A stretch of 64,000 nt of DNA from Stenocarpella maydis (Eukaryota; Ascomycota; Sordariomycetes; Diaporthales; Diaporthaceae). The first letter of the stretch is position 1, and each line of letters starts with the position of its first letter. Location of the stretch: positions 121,039-185,038 of the forward strand of contig NQMI01000096.1 in NCBI GenBank assembly GCA_002270565.1, written 5' to 3'. This document shows, one piece after another, positions 21,371 through 32,613 of this stretch. The notes under the pieces were generated by a model, which was not told the DNA's origin, did no database searches, and saw nothing but the letters and a program-made list of their open reading frames with translations. Both the position numbers and the translations under genes were made by a program.

Positions 21371-22110
21371 ATGTCTTACGGCGGTGATGTTGACAGAGGC
21401 CCATTCATCAATGCGATAGACTGGGTCTTCGCTTCCATTGCCCTCGGTATGATACCCCCAGGGCGCAAGCGGGTGGCGTACTCTACCGCCGGCCCACTTC
21501 CAGCGTCCAACTACGATGCTCTGACACTTTACCGGCAGTCTTTGTAGCGCTTCGGTTGATCTCACAAACCTCGTTGAGGGAAAAGGGATCATATGGAGGG
21601 GTCGACGAGGCATTTCTCACTCTTCCCATGGTGGGCTTGAAGACCAAGACAACTTCGCACAAAGCCCGGACCGGTGGAGAAGGGTCAGTCAAAACACCCA
21701 GTTGCTGACTCGTTTGTGACAACAGGCCGTCATCCTGGTCAGGGCGATCTACATATCATATTGTGTTCACCTTGGCTTTGGCCAGCACCTCCTAGCCCTT
21801 GCACGCGATCCGGTGCGATTGCTCAAGCTGACACGGCTCTTGGTCATTTTGCAAGCCATCAGCCTCTGGACATGGGCACTTCCTAAACTGTCCGTTGCGC
21901 TTCTACTGTACAGAATTTTCGGGACATACAAGATAAGGCTCGGCTTGATCTTATTCTCAGTCGTCGGCTTGCTTTTGATTTTCGTCGTCATTATGACGGT
22001 GGTGACATTCGTGAAATGCACTCCAATCGAGAAGAACTGGAATCCCAATGGAGTAGTCGGTACATGTTGGAATACCGACATATACACTGGCATTGGTTAC
22101 ACAGCAGGGG
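21371..22110 (+). pseudogene. 5' part of a fungal rhodopsin-domain (PTH11/SAT4-like) membrane protein, joined to a monooxygenase
   Basis: Three exons, 21371-21446, 21539-21630 and 21726-22110, join in frame across GT-AG introns. They encode an N-terminal MSYGGDVDRGPF, a first helix (WVFASIALVFVALRLI), then AVILVRAIYISYCVHLGFG, the WALPKLSVALLLYRIFG helix typical of the family, another helix, and the extracellular CTPIEKNWNP...GTCWN segment before IGYTAG. This is the first four to five helices of the fungal rhodopsin-like domain. The next donor (GTAAGT at 22111) splices in frame to 22185, where the sequence is a flavin monooxygenase rather than the rest of the rhodopsin fold. The remaining helices are absent. 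I infer a truncation/fusion, perhaps made by recombination within an intron. Confidence 0.65.
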
Positions 22111-22184
22111 GTAAGTATTGCTCTCGTTGCCATCTAGCATACCAATGAAGCGTCTAACTGACCACACGGGGCTCTCTTAAATAG

Positions 22185-23895
22185 CATTTGCTTACAATCT
22201 TTGGCACGCGTACAAGCTGGCAGCTGATGGCCCGGAGGCTCTCGTTGAGCATACAATCTACGACGCCAACAGTGATATCGGAGGAACTTGGCTGGCCAAT
22301 GAGTATCCGGGCGTTGGCTGCGATGTCCCAGCACATGTTTATACGTTCCATTTTGAGGTGGGTGACCCCAATGGGAGTCCGAGGCTTGATACTCGTGACC
22401 GGCAGTCGCAAGTAATGCTGATGGTAGCACGCAGCCCAACCCTAGCTGGAGCTCATTCTATGCTAGTGTTCCCGACATCAAAGCTTACATCAATCGGACG
22501 GTGGCTAAATATGACCTCGAAAAGTATATGAAACTCCAGCATCGGGTAGAGTACGCCAAATTCGACGAAACGGAAGGGAAGTGGCTTTTGAGAGTTCGTC
22601 GGCTTCAAGACAACACCGTTTTCGACGATGCCTGACACATTCTCATATCGGCAACGGGTTTCCTTTCTCGCTAGAATTGGCCCTCTATGCCAGGCTTACA
22701 GAGCTTCAAAGGTCATCTTGTGCACAGTGCAGCTTGGAACGCCAATGGCCAGTATGATTATACTGGCAAACGAGTAGGAATTATAGGGAATGGTAGCTCT
22801 GTGATCCAGGTCCTACCACAGCTAACACTTATAGCCGCTCAGCTCGTCAACTTTATTCGTCAACATAAGTGGATTACCCCTGGGTTTGGCTCAGTTGCTA
22901 TCAACGATGCTGGAAACTACGCCTATAGTGAGGAGGAAAAGAATGAATTTGCCAAAAACCCCGATAAGTTGAAGCAATATCGAAAGTATACAGAGCATGG
23001 CGCCAACGCCGATTTCAATCTTTTCGTCAAGGGCAGTCAAGCCGAGGCCGATGCTAAAAAGAGCACGGCCAAGAGGATGAAGGAGCGTCTAGGTGGTGAC
23101 GAGTCCCTGGCACAAAAGCCCATACCACACCACGATAACCCAATAGGGTGCCAAAGAGCCACTCCTGGCCCTGGATACCTGGAGTCATTCACACAGAAAC
23201 ATGTTTCAGTAATCACGGAGCCAATCGAAGTCGTTACAGCTTCAGGTATTCGCACGTCCGCCGGTACAGAGATCATGTTGGATGCAATTGTGTGTGCCAC
23301 GGGCTTCGAAATAAGTTACCGTCCACCGTGGCCCATCATGGGACGCTTTGGCACAAAACTAGACGAGCACTGGAAGCATGAGCCACTTTCCTATATGGGC
23401 ATAATGGCAAGCCACTTCCCTGATTTCTTCATGTTTATGGGGTCAAACCTTCCTATTGGTCACGGCAGCGTAATGAGCTCCATCCAGTGGAATGCAGAGT
23501 GGATGTGCAAATGGATTAGGAAGATCGCTGAGGAGGATATCAAGTACGTCCGCCGTACTACTCTGATACAAAGACAAATAACTTGCTGACATAACAGATT
23601 CATCACCCCCCGCCCCGAACTCGTCGATGAGCTCAATACCTACGCCGATGAGATTATGCAAACCTTTGTGGGGTCAGAAGGGTATCGGTCCTGGTATAAG
23701 AGTCGCCGTACAAAGGGAAGGGTTGTAGCTGTCTGGGCCGGCAGCGGTATTTCTTATCACAAAATGACCAAATATCTACGACCAGAGGACTTTGTGATTG
23801 TGTACAGAACGAAGAATCGATTCAGGTTCATGGGCAACGGGAGGACAAATATCGAGTTCACGCCTGGCGCAGATTTGGCATTTTACATGGACTAG
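22185..23895 (+). pseudogene. Baeyer-Villiger-type flavin monooxygenase, 5' truncated and interrupted by two stops
   Basis: Exons 22185-22357, 22435-23543 and 23598-23895 encode the conserved core of FAD/NADPH-dependent Baeyer-Villiger monooxygenases: DIGGTWLANEYPGVGCDVPA, then FHFEPNPSWSSFYAS across the first intron, SATGFL, the NADPH-binding GKRVGIIGNGSS, and ICATGFE near the C-terminus. The first GxGxxG FAD loop, which should lie in the 40 residues before DIGGTW, is missing and replaced by the rhodopsin-like exon. Two in-frame stops interrupt a well-conserved stretch, TGA at 22633 and TAG at 22672 (the latter where Trp is expected, a G-to-A change). The 3' half (22687-23895) is intact. Such enzymes tailor polyketides and terpenoids; this one is probably inactive. 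Confidence 0.75.
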
Positions 23896-24235
23896 AACTG
23901 GTCGACAATCTGCTCTTGTTTGGAAATCTTGAGGCTGTGGATTTATGGTTTCCCCGGAGCAGTATGCTCTAACTCACCAAGAAATGGAAACCTGACCACA
24001 TTTCCGATGATTCGCAATTTGACGGTGATGACTTGTGGTCCGTTTTCTCATGCATCGAACCCACTCTGATTTGATTGCTCTCCAAGGCACGGACGGCACG
24101 GACACTTGGAGCCCCTGATGCGGCGACTACCTGTAATTGAGCAAGCTTGACATCGTTGACGGTAGCAGGCTAGCCCTCAGCTCATTCTACGCGTGGGAGT
24201 GTTTGGCATGGCTTCGAGGTGTCGGAATCGATAGA
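23896..24235. other. Convergent 3' intergenic segment
   Basis: 340 bp between the ends of the monooxygenase (+) and the Clr5 gene (-). No gene seen. Confidence 0.6.
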
Positions 24236-25891
24236 TTATGTGTATGATTGTTTTGTTATCTTGGGATATATCAATTCTTGTTCTGGACCCGCCGTCAGTC
24301 GTTGCTCGCTGAGCATCCTCTCGTGGGTGATGCATATTTCCAGCCGTCTCTGGCGGATCTCCTTGGCCTTCTCATCCTCCCCCCACTCGGTGAACCACCG
24401 CTCAAGGTCGAGCATCAACTCCAGCACTGCCGAGATGCCGTAGCACGGCCTGTCCTCGAGCTCACACAGGCTCTCTATCGCGCCGTACAGATACCTCTCC
24501 GCGTTCTCCCTGTCCTCGCTCTTCCGGTAGTCCTTGGCCAGGAAGTACTGAGCGGCGTACTTGATAAGCCTGTCAAAGTCCTCGCCACGCCCCAGGAGGT
24601 CCAAGAAGATCCTCCGGGCCTTTTCGGTGGACGTGTTGAGCGTCTCGGCACGCAGGCGCTCAATCTCGCCCTGTATCCACAGGAGAGTGAGGACCGGCTG
24701 GCTACACCTGCCGTGCCGCACCTCCTGCCGACGGATTGTATCTCTCAGGCCGTCGTCTATGGTGGCGGGGAGCTGGTCAAACCCCGCCGTCTCAGCCAGG
24801 GCTAGCCACTCGCCCAGCAGCTGGATGTTCCACTCGGAGTCGGCCACCGTGCCCCAGGTCTGCAGCTGGCACCTCCAGATCTGGATGACCGCCTCGCGGA
24901 ACATGGAGTCGTCGATCTGGACGAGGCTCCCCAGGATCCTCCGGAGGAGCTCGGGGCCGGGCTGCTCCATCACCACCGACGCCGCGTACTTCATCAGGGA
25001 CTTGAGGGTGGCGTTCATGTGGCCGGCCATCGAGTCGTGCCACTTTATGCACAGCACCGTGAGGTATATGCAGACGTGGGGGTTGTCCACGAGGTCGCCG
25101 ACCAGGAGCGTCCGGATCTGCATCGGGGCCCGCCGGAGCACCAGCAGCGCGTCCTCGACCATTGCCTCCTTGAGGAGGCGGCGGAGCGCGACGAAGCCCT
25201 TGAAGAAGTCCCCCAGGGGCGAGGGCAGGCTGTGGCGGAGGTCCTGGTCGTGCGGGCGCTCGCCCCTGTACTGCATGCGCATGTACTCGCAGGTGCTGCT
25301 GAGTATCTCCTCCGAGGCCCAGAGGTCGTCGGGCGGGCGGAGCATGGAGATGGGGTAGAGCGATGCGGTGGACCTCTTCCTCTCGAGGTGCGCTGCGAGG
25401 CTGTTCAGGCTGACCACCGCCCCGTTGCCCAGCTGGATCGTGTCGGGGTAGCTGGCCCGTTGGCGTTGCAAGCCATCCCCTACCAGGCGGCGGAGAGCCT
25501 CCCTCTCGTGCTTGTCGGTTATGTACTTTGAGAAACCCCATCGGTTCAGCCTGACCTTGTAGGATTTCGCCCTAGATATTGTCACAGAATCTAGAGTCAG
25601 CCCACTGCGGGTGCCGCAGCGGCCCCAGTAGCAAACTTACGAGGCCTCGAACCCATATTTGCACTTCATAAAGTTCATAACATCTTTCAGGCTACGGTCC
25701 CGGTCAATGTACAAGGTCTTGATAGTGGCCTTGTGCGCTTCCCAGATGTACTCCGCCCTCCTGGGACGACGGCTAACGATAGCCTGTGAGGACGCCGATG
25801 CATGTGTGCCGCTCATGCTGCCAAGCCCGGGAGACGGCACCGTGCCAACCGGCTTGTGCATGGTCTGGTCTGGTTGAGTCGAGTGACACAT
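24236..25891 (-). CDS. Clr5-domain protein
   Basis: Two exons on the minus strand, 25891-25641 and 25571-24236, joined across a 69-nt intron with GTAAGT donor; 528 residues. The intron splits the Clr5 domain: exon 1 ends with WEAHKATIKTLYIDRDRSL and KCKYGFEAS, exon 2 begins AKSYKVRLNRWGFSKYI, together spanning residues of about 45-105. The domain is named after fission yeast Clr5 and is widespread, often in large families, at the N-terminus of mould proteins of unknown role; DNA or chromatin binding is presumed. The rest of the protein is alpha-helical without a domain I can name. The ATG at 25891 is the first of the frame; a Met at residue 11 is also possible. GC-rich codon use contrasts with the decayed genes to its left. 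Confidence 0.85.
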
Positions 25892-27951
25892 CGCCGTTCC
25901 ACCTCCCTCCCTGATCGCATGTTGTAGGCTGGGCGGGGATCGATTCAGGGCTGCTCCTCAAAAAGCCGCCGACGTCGAGAGAGACGCTCCTGGGCAGGAC
26001 ATGAGCGGATCAAAAAGAGGGCCTCGGCCCTTGGTCGGGAATATAACGCAGATAATGTTCGCGTAAAAATACCATCACGTGATGATGGCACCCAAGCGGG
26101 TGTTCCACTTTGACCCCCCCTGTTGATGTTACCTTGAGACTTGAATCGTCTGGGATCTGATCGGTCTGCCAGTGCGGTCCGGACTCCCGCGGCACGTGTA
26201 CACTGTTTGGCTGGACTTTGTCTTGTCAAGGTGGGAGTATTGCGGAACCACCTCGTGTACTAATACACTAGTGCAGGGTACGGAGTCCGAGGCTTGAGCC
26301 TGGCTGTTGTGCCACAGTTGTCAGGATCTTCTCTTGTCCCTCCCCGATCCATTCTAACCAACAGGCCCGTCTCCGCGGCCTAGACTACGAGGCGCCCCTC
26401 CAGATTTTGCTACACTAAGACGCAGTCATCATGGCTGTCTTACAAAAGTGGGCCCTTTACTTCGCTTGTTGATGCCAGTACCCAGATGCATGGGACGGCA
26501 CCAAGAAACCACTCGAAACACGCAGCCGCAGGTGATTACATAGAAGTATGTAATCCAGCCATGCGGTATTAAATGTCACAATTGAATATATTCCGCGGGA
26601 ATAATAATGAAAACTACCATCTGAGTCTTATATAATTTTTCATTAAATTATCACACCATTTGAAAATTATATCCGCCTTAAAAAAGAAGTAATCCCGCTA
26701 GAGACCTTAGCAAAAGATTCAATAGCTACTATAGAAAAATGAAAAAAATTATATATTATATATTTTAATGTCTATCATTTAACCACGTGCTATTTGGCGC
26801 CGCTATAACCTGGTATTGTTCTAACAAGGAGCTGCAGGCGGTCCCTTTATACAGTCGTAAGCCAGTGCAATTATGTTGATGAATCGACTAGTGTTAAATG
26901 CGATCGTGTGGAGTTTTGCAGTCACAGCCTACTCTGCTATTCTCAACCCCCCCCCCCTCCTCCTCCTCTTGATTATCATTAGTCTAGCTTCTGCTCGCCG
27001 CGTTTTGGCCGCGCCGAGCTCTGACCCTGCGCGAGGTTATGCCGTGGCACGTGGGAGTGTACAATTAATTCTCCGGCGCGGCAAGGCCCTCCTTTTTTGG
27101 TGCTCTGTGCGTCTTGTAAAACATCTAAGTATGTATAGGCGTGCTTATCTCTAGTGTCCATTTCCAAAGACTGCCAGTGTCTCCGTGCTGAATCCGCATT
27201 GCTCAACTTTCGGTCCGAGGCATGCCCCAATTACACTCGAGACGATGTGCTCTTTAGGTAAGAGTGTTGGCAATGCCGGGCGGAGTTGATTTGCTTCCTT
27301 CCCTCCTGCATTGCGCTGACGATTTTACTCCCTGAAGTCCCCCATTTGTCCGTATCTTCCAAAGTTTGATATATCTCCTGGTTCTTTCGCCAGTATGTGT
27401 CATGAGAAACGCGATCCTCTCCACTATAACCATCGATACCGTCAGGTTCGTTCATCATAGAAGCTTAAGGCAGCCAGAAGCCTCGAAGCGGCTGCCCGTT
27501 TCCGACTCTGAAGTCCGTCACGCGGTTGTACGACTAGTGCCAGCTGGACTGGAAACGACGATAGATCTCGGACCATGGGATCTTCATGGCGGAGTAGATG
27601 TCAAATCAATGGGTCTGGGAAGGATCGCCAGCCGAGACCATAATCCAAAATCAGGATTAATAAGATAGGTGTTAAGACTTCCTTCGGGACCTCTGTGGGA
27701 GTCTACAAAGTACAAAATAAAAGGAGGTTCCAGTAGATTATCCGCAGAGCGATTGATTCACTTGAAATGATTTTAGTAAACCAGCTGTTTGTCGAATGTG
27801 GGATCAAGTGGGAAAGATTAATTGCAATACGTGGAATAGCAATGTGCATGACACACCCCCCTCCTCCCAGCTTCTATCTCACAGGGGCACTTAAAAAGGT
27901 CAATAAGTCGCATGGAGTATTAATTCGCTCTCAATAATCCGGACTCCTTGA
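25892..27951. other. Long intergenic region with an AT-rich patch
   Basis: No gene could be supported in this 2 kb. About 26560-26790 is strongly AT-rich and looks like a small RIP-type relic. Short open frames such as 26873-27154 have no recognisable features. Confidence 0.6.
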
Positions 27952-28935
27952 TTATTTCGTGACTTGGTCGTCTGGAAGCAACTGAGGGCCTGTTTTCCTC
28001 TTCCATAGCCAATACACAGACAAGAACGCGTAGCCAACCACGGAGAAAATCGAAATCCAGACACCCAGGGCCTTCAACAAGACCTTTGTGGCATACTTGT
28101 CTGCCGCAACGCCGTCGTTTGCCCGCGGGAATGGCTCGTCGGGCACCGGCACGCCCAGGAATTTACACAAGGGCTCCCATCCATCACTCAAATCCATCTC
28201 GAGCAGTTGCTCCTTCGGAACGAGCGATCGCACCTTATCCTCATGGGCTTGGAGAATGTCTTGGTAGGCAGAAGCGAGATCAGTTACTGGCTCATTGAAA
28301 CCTGGGGGATCACGAGGTGGATGACCTACGCGGACCGCCCTTCTTGATGAGTTCGGCGGGGCTCGCGGTGTGGTAATCAGGCACGCCGGCCAGCTGTAGT
28401 GTGGATTGGCTGTAATGGTTGGCGAATTTGACGAGATATCTCCAGCCAGGTATAGGAGCCAGTACGAATCCGAGCCACGACGGGGTCGTGCGGCTCGTCA
28501 GGGCAGAAATGGAATTCCACCACCTCACGGGATCTCGCTTCACCAAGACGACCTTGGCGTCTGGATAGGCCTGCATCATTTCCGGCATGAAGTCGGAAGG
28601 CGGCAGATCCGCAGTTGCTACAAACCCGGCGGTGGCCTTGCGGACCAGCTTCAGGGTTGTTTCAGTGTCGCCGCGGTTCCGGGCCTCGTAGGCCTTGATC
28701 CAGGTGCTGCAGTAGTCTGGGCCGGAGAATCAACATGGTGGAGCTCGACACTGCCGGGCCAGGGCATCTTACCATCATCTCGCACTAGGATCTGCGTGCC
28801 ACCGTGCAGGATAGGACCATCCAAGAGCTTGTCCAGGGCCATGGACATCGACACGGTGCCGGTCCGTGAGTAGCCGGCCGAGATGACCTGCACCCTCCTG
28901 GATGGATCCGTGGGAATAGATGCCACCCCACCCAT
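27952..28935 (-). CDS. Sulfotransferase-like P-loop protein with C-terminal membrane anchor; possible frameshift
   Basis: Minus strand, exon 1 28935-28773 and exon 2 from 28716, joined across a 56-nt intron. The start reads VQVISAGYSRTGTVSM, the PAPS/P-loop motif of the fungal Sulfotransfer_4 family, then LDGPILHGGTQ, WIKAYEARNRGD, and AKVVLVKRDPVRWWNSI. The end gives a predicted transmembrane helix (about 28080-28000, WISIFSVVGYAFLSVYWLW) followed by a charged tail, so the protein is probably tail-anchored. Between AELIKKGGPR and FNEPVTDLASAY the frame changes by one base; a 28-nt GT-AG stretch (28329-28302) would restore it but is too short for a normal intron. Either a frameshift mutation, a sequencing error or an unusual splice is present. 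The family's substrates are largely unknown. Confidence 0.65.
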
Positions 28936-29915
28936 GGTGCACTGGCTGATGATTAGATGAGGTTGAAAATCCAGCAGCTATCGGGCGGGAGTCTGGTCGC
29001 CGTCCTTGAACGCGATGCGTAAGCAGGTTCAGTTGTTGAGCGGGCGACGCGCAATTTATATACCGGCTGTCGCTTGTTGGTTGGGACCCAGCCATGCAGC
29101 CCCCGGGAGTTGACAGGGAAATAAACCGGACCGAGCTGAGTGGCCTGGAAAGCTGGCTACCTGAGTACTTTCTGCACGTACCAAGGGCGTACCGGTACAC
29201 ACCACGGCCCCCAAATCACGCCATGTTCCGATGTAAGCATGAAGTTCGCGCCCTGCGACCAGGCAGGGGCCAGGCTTCAAACCGCCCACAATGCCACCTA
29301 GATTGCTGATGTTGCATTTCTGACACCGGTGCTCCCAGCGCCTTTCAGCACGGGTGAGAGCACCACAATTCGGCATATTCGTGCTCGTCTTGTGAAATTA
29401 CGACTGCCCTGCGGCCAACAAACCCGGAAAATCCCAAAACAACCGCCTGCCAAAGAGACACTTGGGAAGTGAAAATGGGAGAAGAAGATTTGCAAATAAT
29501 CCAAATTGATTCAAGTATAACTAATCCTACGTGCATCTGATCGGCTAGGTGGCTGGTATGAAATATTCTCATTAGATCCGTGGTTCAAGCTACAGAACTG
29601 AAAATCAAAACAAGTGCCATCAGCCGCAGGTCTTTGGGAATCGGCGGCCGATTCCCATTTTCACGATATATACTTCCGGTTCCATTGCAAGTGATATTTT
29701 GCGTTGCTGTGCATGAACGAATTTACAAAACCATGTTTCCAATAACTACATCAGTGAACCAGGCCCAACCTCCACGAAGCTTCCTTCTTTTCGCCCAATT
29801 GCAATTTGAACGAGGTACATCACAAGCTAGCGACACGGAGTTCCGATACCCGCCAAAGCACGCCGTTGCTGATTCATGAGACCAGAGAGCTGACTGGGCA
29901 GTCCTTCGCTGCCTT
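28936..29915. other. Intergenic, no supported gene
   Basis: Holds the promoter side of the sulfotransferase-like gene and the 3' flank of the rhodopsin-domain gene. No coding signal recognised. Confidence 0.55.
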
Positions 29916-31547
29916 TCAGTAGTCACGTGTACGAGCCGTTGCTACAGCCGGACCTTGGTGCACGTAATATGTTGGCCCAGGAATCGGGTTCCCTGAGAGC
30001 GGCGCCGGGCCAGCCTCGGGGTCTCTCGGGAAATGATTTGGCGAGTCAATGACTTCCATCTTAAAATCGTGTGTTTGAACGATTTGCTTCCCCGAGGAAG
30101 AAATCAGGTTGTGAGAGTCCGAGGTAGAACTCTGGCGGTGAGGGTCGCTCTCTTTCTGATACCCGTGCCACTCAGGGTTACCCCTCGAGCCCTTAGTAGA
30201 CTTTAGCTTGCTGAAGAACGTGAATGAGCGCAGAGAGGACTTTGTCGACTGTGGAAGGTGGTGTCTCAAGAAGGCTGGTAACAGGATCAGACAGGAGCAG
30301 GTGAGCCCAACGTTGATCTCGATAGTGCTTGGATTCTGTCAGCGAGGTAAAGACGTGGACGTTTTTTTTTTTTTTTTTGTAAGAGCGACTTACGCCCAGA
30401 TACCGACTTGCACCATGTTATATGTGACATCGGCATTGCTCTGCAGGACGAAGGTCATGCCCAGCCGGACAATGCTCGCTATGCAAGCGCTGAGAGCATG
30501 AAATGTTAATACCAACAGCGACCTTGGGATCCGCAGTGAAGAAGGCAGTGGACCGGACTCACAAGGCGCCAATTCCGAAAACCACCACGAGCCTGGTCCT
30601 TTGGCTGCTTCCCATATTCAGGCGCCGAATCAACGGGATTGGAACAATGAAAATGAAGAGGTCGACGAAGACATTCCATGCGCCTGTGAGATAGGCGAGG
30701 AGCTCAGGATCTGAGCAGCGGCCGGCGAGGGCGTTGTTCCAGCCCTTTTCAACCGGGATGCAGAAAAACACGACGCCGAAGAACACCCCCACGTTGAACA
30801 GCAGGCATACTACAATGCCCGCATCGATCACCCATATGGCCGTTGTCCTTCTCTTCCCGGTGGAAAAGATTCGGCGATACAAGAACAGGAAACTGAGCTT
30901 GAAAAGAGTCTCCGAGATAATATAGATCCAGGAAGCGATAGTTTGCCACTGATATGACCAAGAGCTCAGTATTAACGCTGATGGAAAGCCAGGCAAAAGA
31001 ACACAGGGGAGGCGGGAGAGAGGAACACAAACCTTCAGAGCTTGTACAAGCCAGGCGACAGGCTCATTCCAGAGGTTACGGCCAACTCCCCATCTCATGG
31101 CTTTTCATCGGTTCAGACCACGTCAGCACACGCCAAAGCCCCCAGAAATGATGCAAAGCCAAGACATACCTTCAAAGAACACACCCGTCCATGCTATGTT
31201 GCTCAACTGCCACAGGAGAGTTAGTCATGGCCCCGGGCAACCGTCTGGAGAGACATGAGCCGATTCTCTTACATAGGCGAAACAGGCAAGGTCTATGGTA
31301 TCCGTGTTAATGGTAAGTCATCATGGAAACGGGGTGGATTTCACCTGGACGTACAGTCATCTGTCCCCAAACTTGACCGGTTGATTCTCAGGCGCGTGTA
31401 CAGCCGCAGCAGAATAGCCAAGGTGCTACCCGTCAGAAAGATTGTGTGCACGGCGACGTTGGCGGCAAGCTGGTTGGGAGGGTCGACCAGATTCACCGTC
31501 TCCCCCGGTGGGGGAGGCATACTGCCCGTGGACCACTGTGAAGACAT
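29916..31547 (-). CDS. Rhodopsin-domain integral membrane protein (PTH11/SAT4-like)
   Basis: Seven exons on the minus strand: 31547-31355, 31292-31273, 31206-31170, 31100-31033, 30948-30563, 30489-30394 and 30327-29916. All junctions are GT-AG and in phase; the sum is 404 codons including stop (403 residues). The product has a short extracellular N-terminus, about seven hydrophobic helices with family landmarks (GVGRNLW, SETLFKLSFLFLYRRIFS, CIPVEKGWN, VPIPLIRRLNM, VGIWATIEINVGL) and a cytoplasmic Ser/Pro-rich tail of about 110 residues. Fungal proteins of this class are GPCR-like and some (PTH11) sense surface cues, but most have no known ligand. The ATG at 31547 was chosen because the upstream in-frame ATG adds a non-conserved leader. 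Intron 6 contains a 16-17 base homopolymer. Confidence 0.85.
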
Positions 31548-32613
31548 TGTGATATGGGGCGTCCTGGCAACCGTGACGCTAGTAAGTAAGCCCTTGTATC
31601 GATCCCGCAATTCTGAACAAGTCGGTAAAAACAAGCGCCGGTGGAGGAGGCAGTCAGTCCTCTTTTCATGTAATCCACGCCGTATTTGTTAACCAGGTTG
31701 GATCCCTTGGGGACGTGGATGCCGACAAGGCCTCAAGAAAAGGTAAAAGGAGGAACGGGCGCGGGAAAATCGTGAAGGGGAGGCAACCCTCTCAGGCCGT
31801 ATGTGTGGTGTCCAGTCTGCCAGTGGTGTATAGTGCTGACCACCTGAATCCTGCCCATAAATTGCTGACGATCCTAGTCGTACGACCACTGCTTCGCCCC
31901 CAAACCTGACTGCTGATCTGCACCAGAGTGGCTGCATAGCCGCCCCGCGCATGCATGCATGCATCATCAGTGATCCTTCGGATGCGACATCTTTTCTTAC
32001 TGCAGGGTGGTAGGCGGGCAACCTTGCAGCAGGCTGCCGACCATCTGCAAATTTGCAACCAAACAATTAGCAAACGACCGCCCAGCCGCCCCGGACTCTC
32101 ACCGGATGGAAGCTCTGCCGACCCCGCTGCAGCCAGGGCTGGTTAACCTGTGGACCTTTCTCGGCGTCATTCCCCGAGTTTGAAGATGATGTTGCAACAG
32201 ACACAAGCCTAGTAGTGCCTCGCTTGTCAACTGGTCCCCGTCTGCATTGGGGCTTACAGCCTATCATTTCGGCTGTCGTGCACAGGCAGCCAGCAATAGG
32301 CAAGTACTACTTCGGAAATAGGACAAAACGAATGTACAGGGTACACAATCCGGTGCGATAGTCGTTTTCGCTATTGATTTACATGCACCCTCACTATATT
32401 TTTAGTAGCTGTGTATCTAGTATGCTGCCATGACACCTGCAGCAGTTTCTTTTTCTAACGGTATTGTACTCGGATTGAAAGGAAACCAATTACATTCACC
32501 CTCTTTACCAGGCAAAGAATATCCCGACCGGTCCCAGAAGCCTTGAATTTCGATGAAATCGAACATGTCAGAAAATTGAAGCAAAAATCAACTTTGTGGC
32601 TAGGCACGTGACG
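31548..32613. other. Intergenic, no supported gene
   Basis: Between two minus-strand genes. Open frames at 31689-32303 on the minus strand have no recognisable domain and overlap each other. Confidence 0.55.
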
